64,000 nucleotides of DNA from Ornithodoros turicata (taxonomy: Eukaryota > Arthropoda > Arachnida > Ixodida > Argasidae). Position numbers and translations under genes: made by a program. Shown piece by piece: positions 27,801 to 41,400 of this stretch; position 1 is the first letter of the stretch; the number at the start of each line of letters is the position of its first letter. A model generated the notes under the pieces. It was not told where the DNA came from and did not search any database. It saw only the letters and a program-made list of their open reading frames with translations. The DNA lies in assembly GCF_037126465.1 (NCBI RefSeq), contig NC_088210.1, positions 24,887,511 through 24,951,510 on the forward strand, read 5' to 3'.

Positions 27801-30800
27801 GAGTGAACTGAACACAAGGCACTCGAGTAGGTTTAGGTCCAAGTAGCCGATGGCGCCGACGCTGTTGAGAAAGTAGAGAGTGGGGCCTGCGCCCATATTT
27901 CACGGTCACATACTGAATGTTATAGGGTCCATAAACGCCCAATCAACACCAAATGCCTATTACCAAAAGCAAATATGCCAATTGCCCAATTAGTTTTGCA
28001 TAGTTATACCTTTGTAGCAACCTTTGAAACAATCTCTGAAACAAAATTTTGTCCTAGAATTCATTTACGAAAAAGCGCTTCCAACTGAAACAAAAATCGC
28101 TATACCCTTCTGCGTGGTTGGATCGGTATTATTCACTCTTTATGGCCGTTACAGTTCGAAAGAGCCTTACCTATTGTGAAGGCATTGATCACTGTGCCCT
28201 GAAAGCAATCCAAAGATGAAGCATCGATACGAACGTCAACGCATGCAGGACGCGTAAGGCGTATCAAATCCTTACCAGAACGGCAAACAGCAAGATAGTC
28301 CCAATATTGCTAAAAAAGGCACTGTCGTGGAGAGAGTACGCCGACTCCAGAATGATTCTGAAATAAATAAAAATAAATAAAAACAGGTTTCCGTCCACGA
28401 AAGGAAAAATCTTTCTGACACATTATCCTAACACCCTTTGACACGCTCCGTTGACGGCAGTTCATAAAATTTATACTCACGGCGGCAGCAGAAACAGGAA
28501 GAACAAGTCTGGAGAGAACGTAGGCACGTAGTCAGAGCGCGTGAAGCTGGAAAAATTACAAATTTATCCATTATATTTGAAACGACACTCGCATATTACT
28601 TACTATACTTTACCAATCACAATGATGGACGCATCTAGCGAGAAGACGGATATCACATATCGCCGCTGTCGGCGCATTTAAAGTGTGTGTCGCATAAAGT
28701 GATTATATGTCCTTTCCAGTGAAGTTAAAATACGCGCGGAAGCGGTTTTTATAACTCGTCTTATTGCGGCAGGCTTCTGCACGAACTGAACGGGCGCTTG
28801 TAAAGCGTGCTTCCCCACAAGAAGAGTGAGCTGTAGGTGAAGCCGTCTATACAGAACATGAACGAAAAAGACGCTGCCGTTTATCGCTGGAAGAACGCAC
28901 CTGCCCTGCGGCTACGTTTGCTTCCTTTCCGAATTTATTTTTGTTAATGTCCTTATTTCTGTCCTTTCATGACACGAGCCAAGGTACGTACAACATGTCA
29001 TCCTTTCACGCTGAAAGGTAGGAATATTTTCTTCGCTGCCTTACACATATCTCCTTCTGCGAAACTCACATCGTCATGCAAGTCTGGAACCTTCGGAACC
29101 ATACCGTGGAATTAACGCAGTGAAACTCTTTCAATTACAGCCCCAAATTTAGACGAAGAAGGTCATTTCGCGGGCTATTTCGCGCGCAAATTTGGTTAAG
29201 GGTTTCCGAAGTCCTCCGAAGTCGCAGTGCACTGCGATCGTTACCACTTCCAGCGCGCGCGCGCGCATCGGATTTGACGGACGTTTTACGAGAGGATAAA
29301 CCGAGAGGCTGTACGGCTGCCGCGCCGATGCATAAAATTCTCCTCGTAACCAAAATGGTGTCAGCCGTTAACACTTTCACGAATTTGCTGGTGAGAAAGT
29401 TTGGCATATCCAGCAGTCGAAAAATGGTTGCCTCGCTTTTTATTAGAAGATAATAGGGAAACTGAACTAATAGTACAAAGTAGATTCCAATGCTTTCGGA
29501 ATATATGGACCTTGTATGGGAATTGATTACATAATTACTTAACTTCAACTATTTTTAATTTACTTATTTCAATTACGTTCACTTTCTCCATTTTTTAAAA
29601 TTACTGTAAGTTCTCTCTCTCTCTCAGTTCGCTTGTTTTGACACCATTGCTACGTAGTAACGTTCTTAATGGTTATACAGGGAGTCTTGCTGGAGGTAAA
29701 CAAAGAAAAAGTTCCTTTTCCTTAGAATTACACTCTACTGTGCTGAACAACACTAACGGTTATCAAGTGTGATTTTGCACTGGCATAGAACAATCTGAAC
29801 AAGTTCCAGTACATGGTCTGTACGGTCTGATTATCAATCGTTACAAATAATTTTAGGAAAATGCAACAAGTCACGGAAGACACGAGAAATACGACACGGG
29901 CAGCTGCTCCAGATAAAACATATCGATTACACTTGCTGTTGTGATGGGACCAGAACAGAACATTCCGAAGCACAAAGATGGGAAAACCATGACGGGACGA
30001 ACAACCCGTGTAACGTTCGCATTGCTTTGACTCTCCGTATAATCCAGCTTCAAGAGCTTACGTTGCTTAGCGTTTCAGACACTTTACACCCAGAGCACGT
30101 GGTTTTCCAAACGACACCCCAGCGATCTGATTAAGATACTTACTGAGAGATGCCTCCCACTAGTGTTCCTAAGAGAATCAGCATGCTGCAAAGAAGAGGT
30201 GAAAGCGTCATATAAGCATGCCCGAAAATGGCGCGTTATCATCGAAAGAAGATTGCGTGAAATAATATTTGTATAGGCCGGCCCGCATGGTGCGTGCTTC
30301 TGTGAATATCGCGCTGCGTAAAACTCTGCATGGCCACACACCGTGAAAAAATACGCCCGTCAAACCGCATGGGGCGCAAATCCCGCTGCTACGTGCACAG
30401 CGGGCTTGGCGTATGTGCTTTACGTAGTGTTGGCAACATTCTCCTCTCCTCCTCCTCCTCTCATTTCTGTTCCGTCCCGAAATGGTTGTTTTTGTGGGCG
30501 TTCCTGCGTAATTGATTTGCGTTTTGTAAGATGGACCCTCACGCGCGAAAGCCGTTGTACTTGGTGATGTCCTTCTACAGCTTTTTCGTAAGAGCGGCCA
30601 TTGTTAGAAAGGAAGTAGGATGCTGGACCGGAACCAGAAGTGACTCGCTGCGCCGTGATTGGTTGCTATGGACGCAGATGAACTGACTGCTGCGTGAAAT
30701 ATCAAACCTGCTCCGATGCAGTGAATCACGCGCTACGAGCAGCTGCGACGTACAACATTTCGCGCTGGGCGTGAAAGCTCAGCTTTTACGCAAGAAAAAC

Positions 30801-33800
30801 GCACCATGCGGGCCGCGGCCTTATGAGGAGAATATTATTCCTGTATTCTGAGCCACTCCTGTGCCCCCTTCTCCAGCGACGAAGCGAACTACAAAGACAG
30901 TGACCTGTAACTTCTCCCACATGTACGAAAGTTATGCTCAGCGATCGGAACGCCACGTGAACACGGCGGATCATATATGCACTGAACATTTCGTCGTAGC
31001 TTCCAGCGGAGACACTCACCACGACTCTGGCACGATCGACGACAGGAAGTTGGCATGGTGAAAAACTGAAAGGAAATTAGAAGATGATTCGAACATACGA
31101 TATATATACGATACGTTTTATATAGTAAGTTTGTATCTCTATTTCGTTTAACTTCGGCTTAGCAAGAGATATACATTGGTATTGATTGATACATTGATTG
31201 AGACATACATGAATAATCCACTTGGTGTATACGATATTTTCTTTGTGTGCTCAAAATACTGACGCTGGACACATTCATGCCTCACTAAAGCAGTTCGAAG
31301 TGTCGTGTTTCCTCCTTTCTGTTTTCGATATCTTAATCATTATTGTTTCGTGTGTAATTAGCGTTACGCTTATTAGTTCACAGTAAGACGGGGAAGAAAG
31401 TACCTTAGACAACTGTGGAGGAAGGTAGCAACCAAGCGTAAATAAGAGCGTAAAAAGGCGTAAATACCAGAGAAATGTGTCCCGTTTACCTGATCTGCCA
31501 TTTCCATCAAAGTTTACTAAAACAACACTGAAAGACAGTAGAAACTAAAGCCCTCTACATTTATTTACGGTACTAGCTTTGGCGTCGTGGACCACGTTTC
31601 TTCAGGTACCAGTTTGGTAACAGTTCAGCTACCAGGAATTTTAGAAGCAGAGTATTCCCGTGGAGTGGCACTTTAACTGTCAATTGTGCTCCAACAGAAA
31701 CGTATTACCGAACAACCATTCTCTCACGATTTGCTTACGAACGCAAACGAGCAAAAGCATAATTTTTCTCTTTTTGTTTCTGTTTCATCACTTATGAGGC
31801 ATTCATTAGAATTCCTTCCGAAGAGTCTAAGAGACCCATATCGGGCCAATATAGGTCCAACGTCGGGCCAATATCGGGTCAAGATGTTGTGCTGCTTGGG
31901 AGCTGCTGTAGCGATACGTTTTTTTTTTAGAATGATCTATTGTATCATAGTTGACAGGTACACAGGTGACACCACGAATACAGGCCAGCGTCACCGCTGC
32001 GTATCTCAAAGCAATTCGAAGTCTGTTATGCTTTCTGCATACCTCTAAAGTTTGCCAACCGACGCTTTTCTTTATTTGGTTCGTATTGCTTCGACGGTTA
32101 AATTCTAGCTTACAGTTCTAGCTTTACGTTTGTTCGTTTTTTAGGCGAAATGCACGCAATCAAGTCTTGTTCCTTCGTACCGGCTTGCAGAAGACAGGTG
32201 ATCCCTCTAAGCGAAGCATTAGAACACAATGCACGAAGAAAACCCGAAACCAAGTTCGTGACTGAAGCACACGAGAAAGAGACGGTGCGAACATCACGAA
32301 AACTTTTTTCCTGCCTGTAATATCGACGTTCCCTAGCGTATTCCAAGGAAACCAGAATCGTCGTTCAGCATCAACAGAGATGGGACTCACAACACGTGTC
32401 ACTAACAGAGTTTGCGTCGGGGATGGGGGAGGGGGAGGGGGGGATGACAGCCGTCTCGTTCCGCTCAAGTTGTCAGATTGCGTGATGCTCGTTACGTGGA
32501 ACTACACGAGCACAAACTCGGTTCAAGCGCTAGGATTGCTTCGTTAGTAGCGGATTACGAGCCAAGACTGAGAATGACGGATTGCTGCATCCGTTGACAA
32601 CGGTTAACAATGCCCGAGAACAACGAACTGGAGAGGCTCTCACACGAATAAGCCTGCGTCGTCGACAACAAATCCGGGGTCGTGTGCACGATCCGGCAGT
32701 GCGTTCTGTAATCGTATACAGAGTTTAATAGGCCTTTCGTATTCTTCTGCGCAGGCAGAGTGATATAACGGGGCAACTTACGTTCCTTAAAGGGGTACTG
32801 AAGCGCAAAAAAAAAAAAAAAAATTATCACCGCTGGATGTAAACACGTCACGTTGACAGCGATACAAAAGGAACGGGATTCATTTGTCGCGTCGTTCGTG
32901 ACGTAAGCGCGAAGGAAACAGCAAATTGCCCCTTTCCATCTTTTTTTTCTCTCTCTCTCTCTCAAGAGGCGCGACACGGCGGTGCGTATAGGGTGTCCAA
33001 TCATAGCGGGAAATTGTTTGCGGCGACCAATCGGAGGCTGCCCCGCATTGTCGTGCCTCTTGAGAGAGAGAGAGAGAGAAGAAAAAACAGGGAAAGGGCA
33101 ATTTGCGGTTTCCAGCCATATGAACAGTGTTTGTGTCCACTGATACACAACTATAGGAATCTACTTTGCTCAGGGAGGACTGCGCTCCTGCATGTGCTTC
33201 AGAGCGATAAAGACCGGAGCAGGCGCGCTTATCTGGCTCGCCCTATAGACGAAACTTTTCATAAAAACCATGGTATCCGCCATCCATCGCCATCTATCGA
33301 TCGCTGGTCTGCCACCCGCTGCTTCTCGCGGAAAACGGTATGCGTTGCGGACAGTTTTGAACGCGTACTACACTCCGCACTCCACGTAGCCAAAACTGCG
33401 GAGTTTAAACACGCGACCACTGCAAAACACGGCAGCAACCACGGTTCATATCAGCCCAGCCCCAGGAACATGCCGCCAGCTAGGCAGGCAGACCGCTCGT
33501 CTACCCGACGTTACCCCCCCCCCCCCCACTCCTCCTGAAAAAAAACAAAAACAAAACCCACCTGTTGCGGAGGGTACGAAAGCACGGTTCGAGGGTAGGC
33601 TAGAAAGAAGCCAACGACGACGAAGGTTTTTCGCTCCTGGGGCGCGCGGTTTTGGTTTCGGCTCATTTGCATGAGACTACTCGGCGATGGGTATTTCAAT
33701 GCACGTGCTCGTTTTGGGACTAAAAAACAAAGAAAGAACAAAAGAAAACTCTCCTTCAACGGGGATTGTACCATTCTGCTATCTCACTTTTATCCGAAAG

Positions 33801-36800
33801 TCTGCACAGTTTCCTTTGAAGTCGGCCCAGGACGCACTATACCCCCCCCCCCTTCGACAGTCGTGAGGCTAGCCGCCTGAGCGTGGCCGACAACGGCAAA
33901 CAGTACCATCAGCACTATCATCACCAGCATCATCACCAAGATCATCGAGCGCCTACGTAAAGAGTTAATGGATTTTTGGTAATCAGTAGACCCCAAATTT
34001 TTAGGCACGAAAAAGAAAAAAAACGTTTTAGGCGCCTATAAAAGGCGCTAAAAATCACGATCTCGACACTAAAAATGGCATTATAGGCGCTTTAAATTGT
34101 CGATTTTTTTAGCTGTAGCTCTGAAAGTGCCAAAACAAAGTGAATAAATCAGTTCCATCCGCAAGAACAATAGCGTAAATGGGGGTTGTGGCTGTTTTAC
34201 TAGTCTTTTTGCTCCACGAAATGCAAAACTTATCCATCCTACCACGGTCACAACTCACAAGGCGTCTCCAGCCATCGCCACCGGTTCCACGACACTTCTC
34301 AGGAGGACTTGACGCTGGCAGCATACTGGCGATATATGCGAGATGGGTTTCGAGATAGAATGGCGTAGGTGCAGGCTAGCTGGTGGATAAACTCCGTGAT
34401 AGGCAAGCGTGAGCGATGGGCAAGAGACGTAAACAAAACAACACGTGTCCTGCCCATCGCTCAGGTGTGCCTATCATGGGTTTCGAGCATCCGAGGCTTT
34501 AGTCTAACGGTAGATTTCTTAGTCCTCGAAGATAAGATAAGATTAACTGGGTTATGGTGTATTGGAGCTAGGTGGCTGCCCTAAGAGCGCCTGCAGCTCC
34601 AGTTGTTACGCGTTAAAATATGATTTATTGGGAGGGATGGAATTTAGAAGCGGTCTTTTATACCGCTAGAGTCTGTTGGAGTTTAAGTCTCGGAGGACAA
34701 CATGAGGACAACGTGCGCCCAAACCTGAGCACGACGTACAACGCGTCATCCCTGAAAGACAGAGTGTCTGTGCAACTTGTATCTTGCCACCAAGTTGCTG
34801 GCATGAACGACGTAAACAGATTAAGCGTAACTCAAGCAGCGCAGAGGGAGAATTAACTCAATTTTCCTCGACGGGCTCGCCAACCAGCTAACGAGGTTGC
34901 CGTCATCACCAATGACCGTTCATTGTACCTGCGGCGCCCTCCTTCCGAGGGTTAGCCAATGTCCGACGAAAAACTTCCAGGCGAGCAAGTTTGATCGAGG
35001 AAGAACTCATGCGAATAAAGATGCGCATGTCGGAGAGGGACAGACTTCTTGTAATCATATTATAGTCAGACGAGGTGAAAAGAAAAATCAAGCGAAAGTG
35101 TGAAAGACGAGAAGAAGAAGAAGAAAATTTAGGACGTGTTGGTGGTGATGATGATGATGACGATTATGCAACTGCTAACCGCGACTACACTCAGGGTCTG
35201 CAACGTCACGATTGGGGGGTGGGGTGGGGGGGTGGGGGGGGGTCAATAGCATGCAACCTAGCTATGGTACGACGATGAACGAAGAAACAGCGAATAGATT
35301 TGACTCTGTTCCGCTGTGTTCCCTGCTGTCTCTTCGTCGATTTAGTCCTTCTTCCGGACTACGTCCAGCTCCAGCAGATGGAACCGTCGTCGTAAAAGAG
35401 CATTTGTAAGCAACATGGAAACTGGAAATTGCCAGAGGGAGCAAGATCTTGTAACTTTCAGAGTTTATAAAGGCAATTTTGAGCTCTTTTTTTTTTTTAT
35501 GGAACTCTTTAGTACACAATTTCTTCAATGTATCCCTTAACCTCCATGCGTAATCGTGTTATTTCATCCTCTCTTCGCCTTCTTACTCACTGCTTTGTTA
35601 TCTATGCCTACAGTCACACCGGTCATTTTTGAGCCATATTCCCGGGAACAGATCATTTACGCTTACGGTGTCAGCATCCAGGTTTCGGGGATTTCCGGCA
35701 CACGTTACAGAACCCCGGGTGATCGAAATTATCCGCAGCCCCACCCTGCGGCACGTGCATCTACTCCCTAGTTGTTATTATTACACTTATAACTGGTTTG
35801 TTTTCGTTATTTGTAACTTCTCTATCTACAAACAAGAGGAGGGGGGAATCCTTTTCCGCCCCCACTTCCCTCTTTCTGACTGGCCGTCTACGAAAGCACA
35901 TACTGAAGCAGAACCACGCCCGCTCAACGTGCCCGTCTGCCGCGTCTCTCCCAAGGCCGTTCACGGGCTTTCGACCGTAAGGATCGCAAAAGGTAGAAGA
36001 ACCTCTTCCCTAATGGCATCAAAGCGTATAAGGTCTATGATCTACCGCCAGGATTCATAAATGCTGTCGACGGTATATACCGAAGACTCCTTGTTACGTA
36101 ATGTTCGCGACTTCTTCAAACGAGATGGGAAGATGTCGAGAGATGTCTTCTCAATCTCGATGAATGCAGTAATGATATACGCGCGAGGGAGCGCTCTGGA
36201 AAGGAAAGCGCTTCCCTTTGAGGGGGGGCAACGAGGCAATCGGACTCTGACAGCGTTCGGGTGAATGCAAATCAATCTTCTTCTCCAGCGTAGCGTATAT
36301 ACTTTCACGCTGTGTACACCTCGAAAACATGGCAGTACAGATGACGTTGGTACCTGATGAAGCGTGGTCCCCGCCGCGAAAGCTTGTATTTATTAAACTA
36401 GGGAAGCTTATTCGGTGTTGATTTTTTTTATTGTACCCCAAAAACATATGAGAACCGCGGTCTTATTTGTATGTGTGTCTGTAAACACTCCGCGATCGAT
36501 ACACGTAAGAGCGAGAAGCAAAACATAAATAATGTCATCAACTTCCGGCGAAAACTTTCGCCGGAAGCTGTTGACGTAATGAACGCGGCGCGATTCGATG
36601 GCATGTTAATGGGGTGAACGAAAGGCGTAAAACATTCAAACCACCACAACAACAACAACAACTACAAAGAAAAAAGAAATGTGCAATGTGATGAATGAGG
36701 AAATTTGCTACGTCATTTGCAGCTCACTACGCCAGGGCAAGCTGGTTAGAATGAGTATTCCAACCCACGACCTACTAGATTATAGCGACCATCTCATATG

Positions 36801-38421
36801 GACCCCTCCCCAGCGCCGCATTTGGAGGCTAGCGGTGGCGCTACTCATCGGTCCGGTTATTGCTTCCTCAATTTCGACAGTACTTTGTACTTTACCTTAC
36901 CTCAGTACTTTTGTACAAGCGGTGGATGTCCCACGTGAGATGCTTTCGAAAGTTGATTCTCATCATCAGTCTACGCGTTTTCACAGGAGTTGTTGCTGTC
37001 GTCTGCTACGGTGGCAGTACGTCCGCATCTGCGCGTTCAAAATTCAAATTTCCATTGTCCAATCATGATGTAGATCTCGCAGGCCGATGAGTAGCGCCCC
37101 TAGCGGATCATGCGGACGAGCTCCTCATAGGGATTGCCGATTATGACATGGTCGCTATAATCTAGTAGGTCGTACTCCAACCAGAACAAGCAGCGGTGTA
37201 TAGCGATAAGCGGCTGTATGCAATCCCAAAGAACAACACGGGACAGCTGCCCTTGCGTTGTGCTACGGGGGTTGTCCTGCGCTGTCCTGTGTTCATGAAC
37301 ATGATTTAGTCGTATTCTTCACAGTCATAGAGTGATTTTACCGTTGTTTCACTGTAACGTTCGAAACAGCCAATTTCACTTCGTTCTTTTATACAGATTA
37401 TCGACACGGTAGCTCCAACGCGACAATTCCATTTTACTCCATGAATTCTCGCGACTGCGGCATGTTCATTCCTATGTTTCATTTACCTCAGCTACCACTA
37501 CGGTGCTCAGAAGCATTACCGCTTCACGCTTGGCCAAGGATGGTAGCATACGACAGAGGAAATAAACGACAGTATCGTGTGCCAGCCAGGGATGTCCGCG
37601 GCACATTAAAGAACACCGTCTGGACTCGGACCAAAGCTACAAAACTGCCGTCGTACGATTCTTGGTCATGCTTGAAATCGCCACACGAAATAAAATTCGC
37701 AACAAATTGTTACGTAATTCATCGCGAGCGGCCTGTGTCCCGCTGCAACATCGTCCCAGTCGTCACAGCCACAAATTCCAGGGAGACGTTGTTTGTTTCA
37801 GCGACTCTCAAAACAGCCTTCGGACTTCTTTATTTCAGTAACACGACACTGTGTACATATTGCAAGGTCATTATAAAACCGAAACCCATATGTGCACCTG
37901 CATCTCGTTTTCCTTGGTTATCTCGAACAGTACAGGACCGTGTTGAATGCTAATTTACCCGCGGCATCTATGGGTGGGCACGTATGCTGCCCCTCCCCCC
38001 CTACCCCCGGCCCTGCTATTACTATCATAACGAACGACTATAAGTAGCTTCGTTTCCGACACAACTTGGAAAAGTGAGAGCGTGGAAGTGTCACTACGAC
38101 TACGACCATTTTGTCTTTTTCTTTTTTTTTTCTTCTCTCGGCAGGCACTTATGTACCAAAGACAACACCCGTATGCGTTAAAAACAATATGGCTCCGCAA
38201 GGGAAGGACGTGCAGTTGTGTAGACGCTAGTTTAGATACTCAGTCGAACAAAACACATGTCCCGATATGACGTAGGGTTCTCGAGTAGCAACAAAAGAAA
38301 AAGAAAACAATAGTTGGCAGAAACTGGAAACGAAATTGATGTGCTCAGAGTAATTGGAACCGTCGAAATTGAAGAATGAACGAGAATGAAAGGAGCTGAA
38401 CGGTACATCTACTGATAGGTT

Positions 38422-38459
<38 letters not shown>

Positions 38460-41400
38460 CGAAGCGCTCATTTATTATTTTGGTTTCGGAAGGAATTCCA
38501 ACAACTAAAGTGCCACAAATTGTTCCGAAGGCCGGGTCGCTTTCTTTTTTTCATCGTGTTTGCCAGCCAGCACGAACGCTAGAGAGGAAGGGGCCTTATC
38601 AAGTGTGTGTTCGCGATGAAGACAAATCACCAGGAAAAAAAAAAACTTGACTTCGGGTCAAACTGCGCTGCATCGCGCAAAATAAACGCGGAGTTGCGAA
38701 CCTGTTATCTTCGCTGACTGTCTTCGACTAAAGCGATATGTTTGAATGAAATAGTACTAACTGAGCTTCGTAAGCCCAGCTAAGATGATGAAGACTGTGA
38801 AGACGAAGGGCACGCTGACGAACTCCCATCGTAGACTGGCTACCTGCACACCATGCGCGTCCTCGCCTTCTCCACAATGCATATCCTTGGCCGACTCACC
38901 TAGGAGAAGCAAGCATCAGCTGACCGTGTATTCACATGAGCACCATTTCCCGGAATACTCCAGCGGGAGATGCGCAAAACGTAATATAGCTTTCTGCTGT
39001 CACACAAGCGCAAGCGCTCAACCTCACGTCCTTTCGTGCGCTTCTAACCGCGGAGAACATCCTGCAGCTCAGCCACAAGATATTCCGTAGCAGACGACAG
39101 GGCCGACGGTGTCGTCTGCTATGTCCGCAATACTAACATCACCTACAAATAAAGCCTGACGTACGAAACTACGCAAAAAAAAGAGCGAAACTACGTTACG
39201 TAGTCATTAAGAGTCCTCCAATCACGACCGTATTTCGGTGGCCGTAGTTACGAAAACGAGCCAACATCAGCCGCATGGGTAGCCACTTGTAGCCATAAAA
39301 AGCCTGTGTTCGATATCGTGTACGGCAATTGGCTGAATCCCGACTTTATATGTCCAAGTGGCGGAGGAGTGAGAGGAGGCACTAACTATAGGCCTTCGGT
39401 ATCCAGGTGGCGTTGGCTCAGCCCACAAGCTAGGCCTTCACGAATTACACCAGGCCTGAAAGCTCCCAAGAAAAAACAAGAACAGTCTCTGTTCGAAATA
39501 TCGGCGGCTTCTGTCCTGAGGCAACTCCCTTCCTACATTCTACCGGTTCGCTGGATTTCTACCCATCTATGTGCCACGCTTAGTTCGCTTACCTGCCACG
39601 TTGCCGCTCCCTACATGGGTCAAAAGGCTGCTAAACAGACCAGGGATCCTCAATGATGAACGGCTATACTACACATCATCTTCGTTCGTGGTATAGCATT
39701 AGAGCCAGCAGTGACGGTTGTAAGCTCTACAAGGATGAATTGCTGTCACAGTGTGTTCGAATAAACGCTTGAAAAGATTTGGTCAAGAGCATTGATTTAA
39801 GCTATTTGGGTGTGGGCCGTCGGCCCGGACTAGCAGACGACACCCATCTTTATAACACAAGTTCAGACATACTCGCTTATAAAAGTTGTTAAACTTCAGT
39901 AAGTTCTGGAATTAAACTTCAAAACCCATACTCTAAACCATGCGCAGGCTTAGTCTTTAAACGAAATGCTCTCGGAGTTGGAGATAATTTTTTCGCAGAC
40001 GATCAGTGGTCATCAGCTAGCCCGTCTCGAGAGAGAGAAAGAGTTAAGTTGGGGGAGTTTGAGGTATGAAAAAAAAAAGGAAAGAAAAGGAGAAGAGTCT
40101 TGCTTGTGCCCATTCCCTTTCCTTCCTTATGATGCACAAGATCCAGGAGCGAAATCGATTCACCTGAAACAACAAAGCAAGCTTTTTACGTATTTTTCAG
40201 AAATCCTCACGCATGCGAGGTATAGTTCCCTCTTTCTTCTGAGCAGATTTCCCAGAGCGCAAAGCTGTGCCGAAGCTCGCGAAACTCCGAAACTTGGCAA
40301 GGCCCCAACAACATCATCGTTCTGGGCCACGTAGCCAGCGCCATATGGCAGATTAGTGAACTAAGTTCGGCGCACGCTTTCAATGGGGAAATCGCGGAGC
40401 TTTCAGGCCTGGTGTAATACATGGAGGCCTAGCCACAAGACATTCAGTAGCAGACGACAGGGGACGATGGTGTCGTCTGCTGTGTGCGCAGTACGTTTTG
40501 CTTTTTCTTTCTCTAGAATATTCCGTGGGAATGTCGCTCGTGTGCACACACGGTAAACTTCAAACCCACAAAACACAAGGGCTCACCGAAGTAAACACCA
40601 AAGGTTCCTTTGTCTTACCATGTCCCGCGTGCTTTTCGTGGGTCGTTGAAACATCCACGTGAGGCTGACTCGTTTCCGTGGGTGAAGTGGGGCCTTCTCC
40701 AGGCAAGGTACCGCTGCTCTCGTCGTCGAAGCTACGGGTCGCCGTCGGAGGAGGCGGCGTCGTGGACGCCTGCCTCTTCCGAAGCGACCGCAGGAAGCCG
40801 TGGTCATGATGCCGTAGCGAGGTCACCACACCTGCAAGACGCCTGTCCGTTATTCTTTGGCAGTACTTCAATCGGCAGTATTACACAAAAACATGAGGTC
40901 CGCTGCATGTTTTTCAATTCGCGTCCCAGTAGTGCGAGTTACTTCCAATACTACTAATAAGAAGAATTCGCGACTGTACGTCACGTTTCATGCGAAAATA
41001 CTCTGCATCTGCAATGTAAAAATAAAATAAAATGAATGAATCTTTAGGCATTGTTGCAAACGCATTTAAAGGGACGGTCGCATTCGTTCCAGTCGATTTC
41101 GAAACTAGAGAGTGTGATTTTATTCCTCGTGGACCACTGGTCACGGTACCGAAAACCCCACGCGAAATAAGGGCGTAATTTGACTGTTATGCGACGGAAT
41201 ACACGACAAGAGCAGACGACGGATGTTGAGAGTATTCGGGAATTCCCTTTCTGGAAAAACGAGAAAACGTCACTCCCTAAGTACCAATGAGGGCGCGACC
41301 TTGAGAAAAGGGACGCCGCGGGCGTCTCAGAGTTATGGGGCGTCTGGACGGTACCTGAGCTGTGCCGCTGTACGTCACCGGTCACGTGAGGGGAGTAACA

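Noticed and set aside
32555..33148. Long frames on both strands (up to 197 residues)
   Set aside because: They arise from the hairpin repeat with (CT)n/(GA)n arms; Ser-Leu and Arg-Glu runs are microsatellite translations.
38930..40565. CRISPR-like spaced repeats
   Set aside because: The recurring AGCAGACGAC motifs are irregularly spaced parts of a dispersed eukaryotic repeat, not an array.
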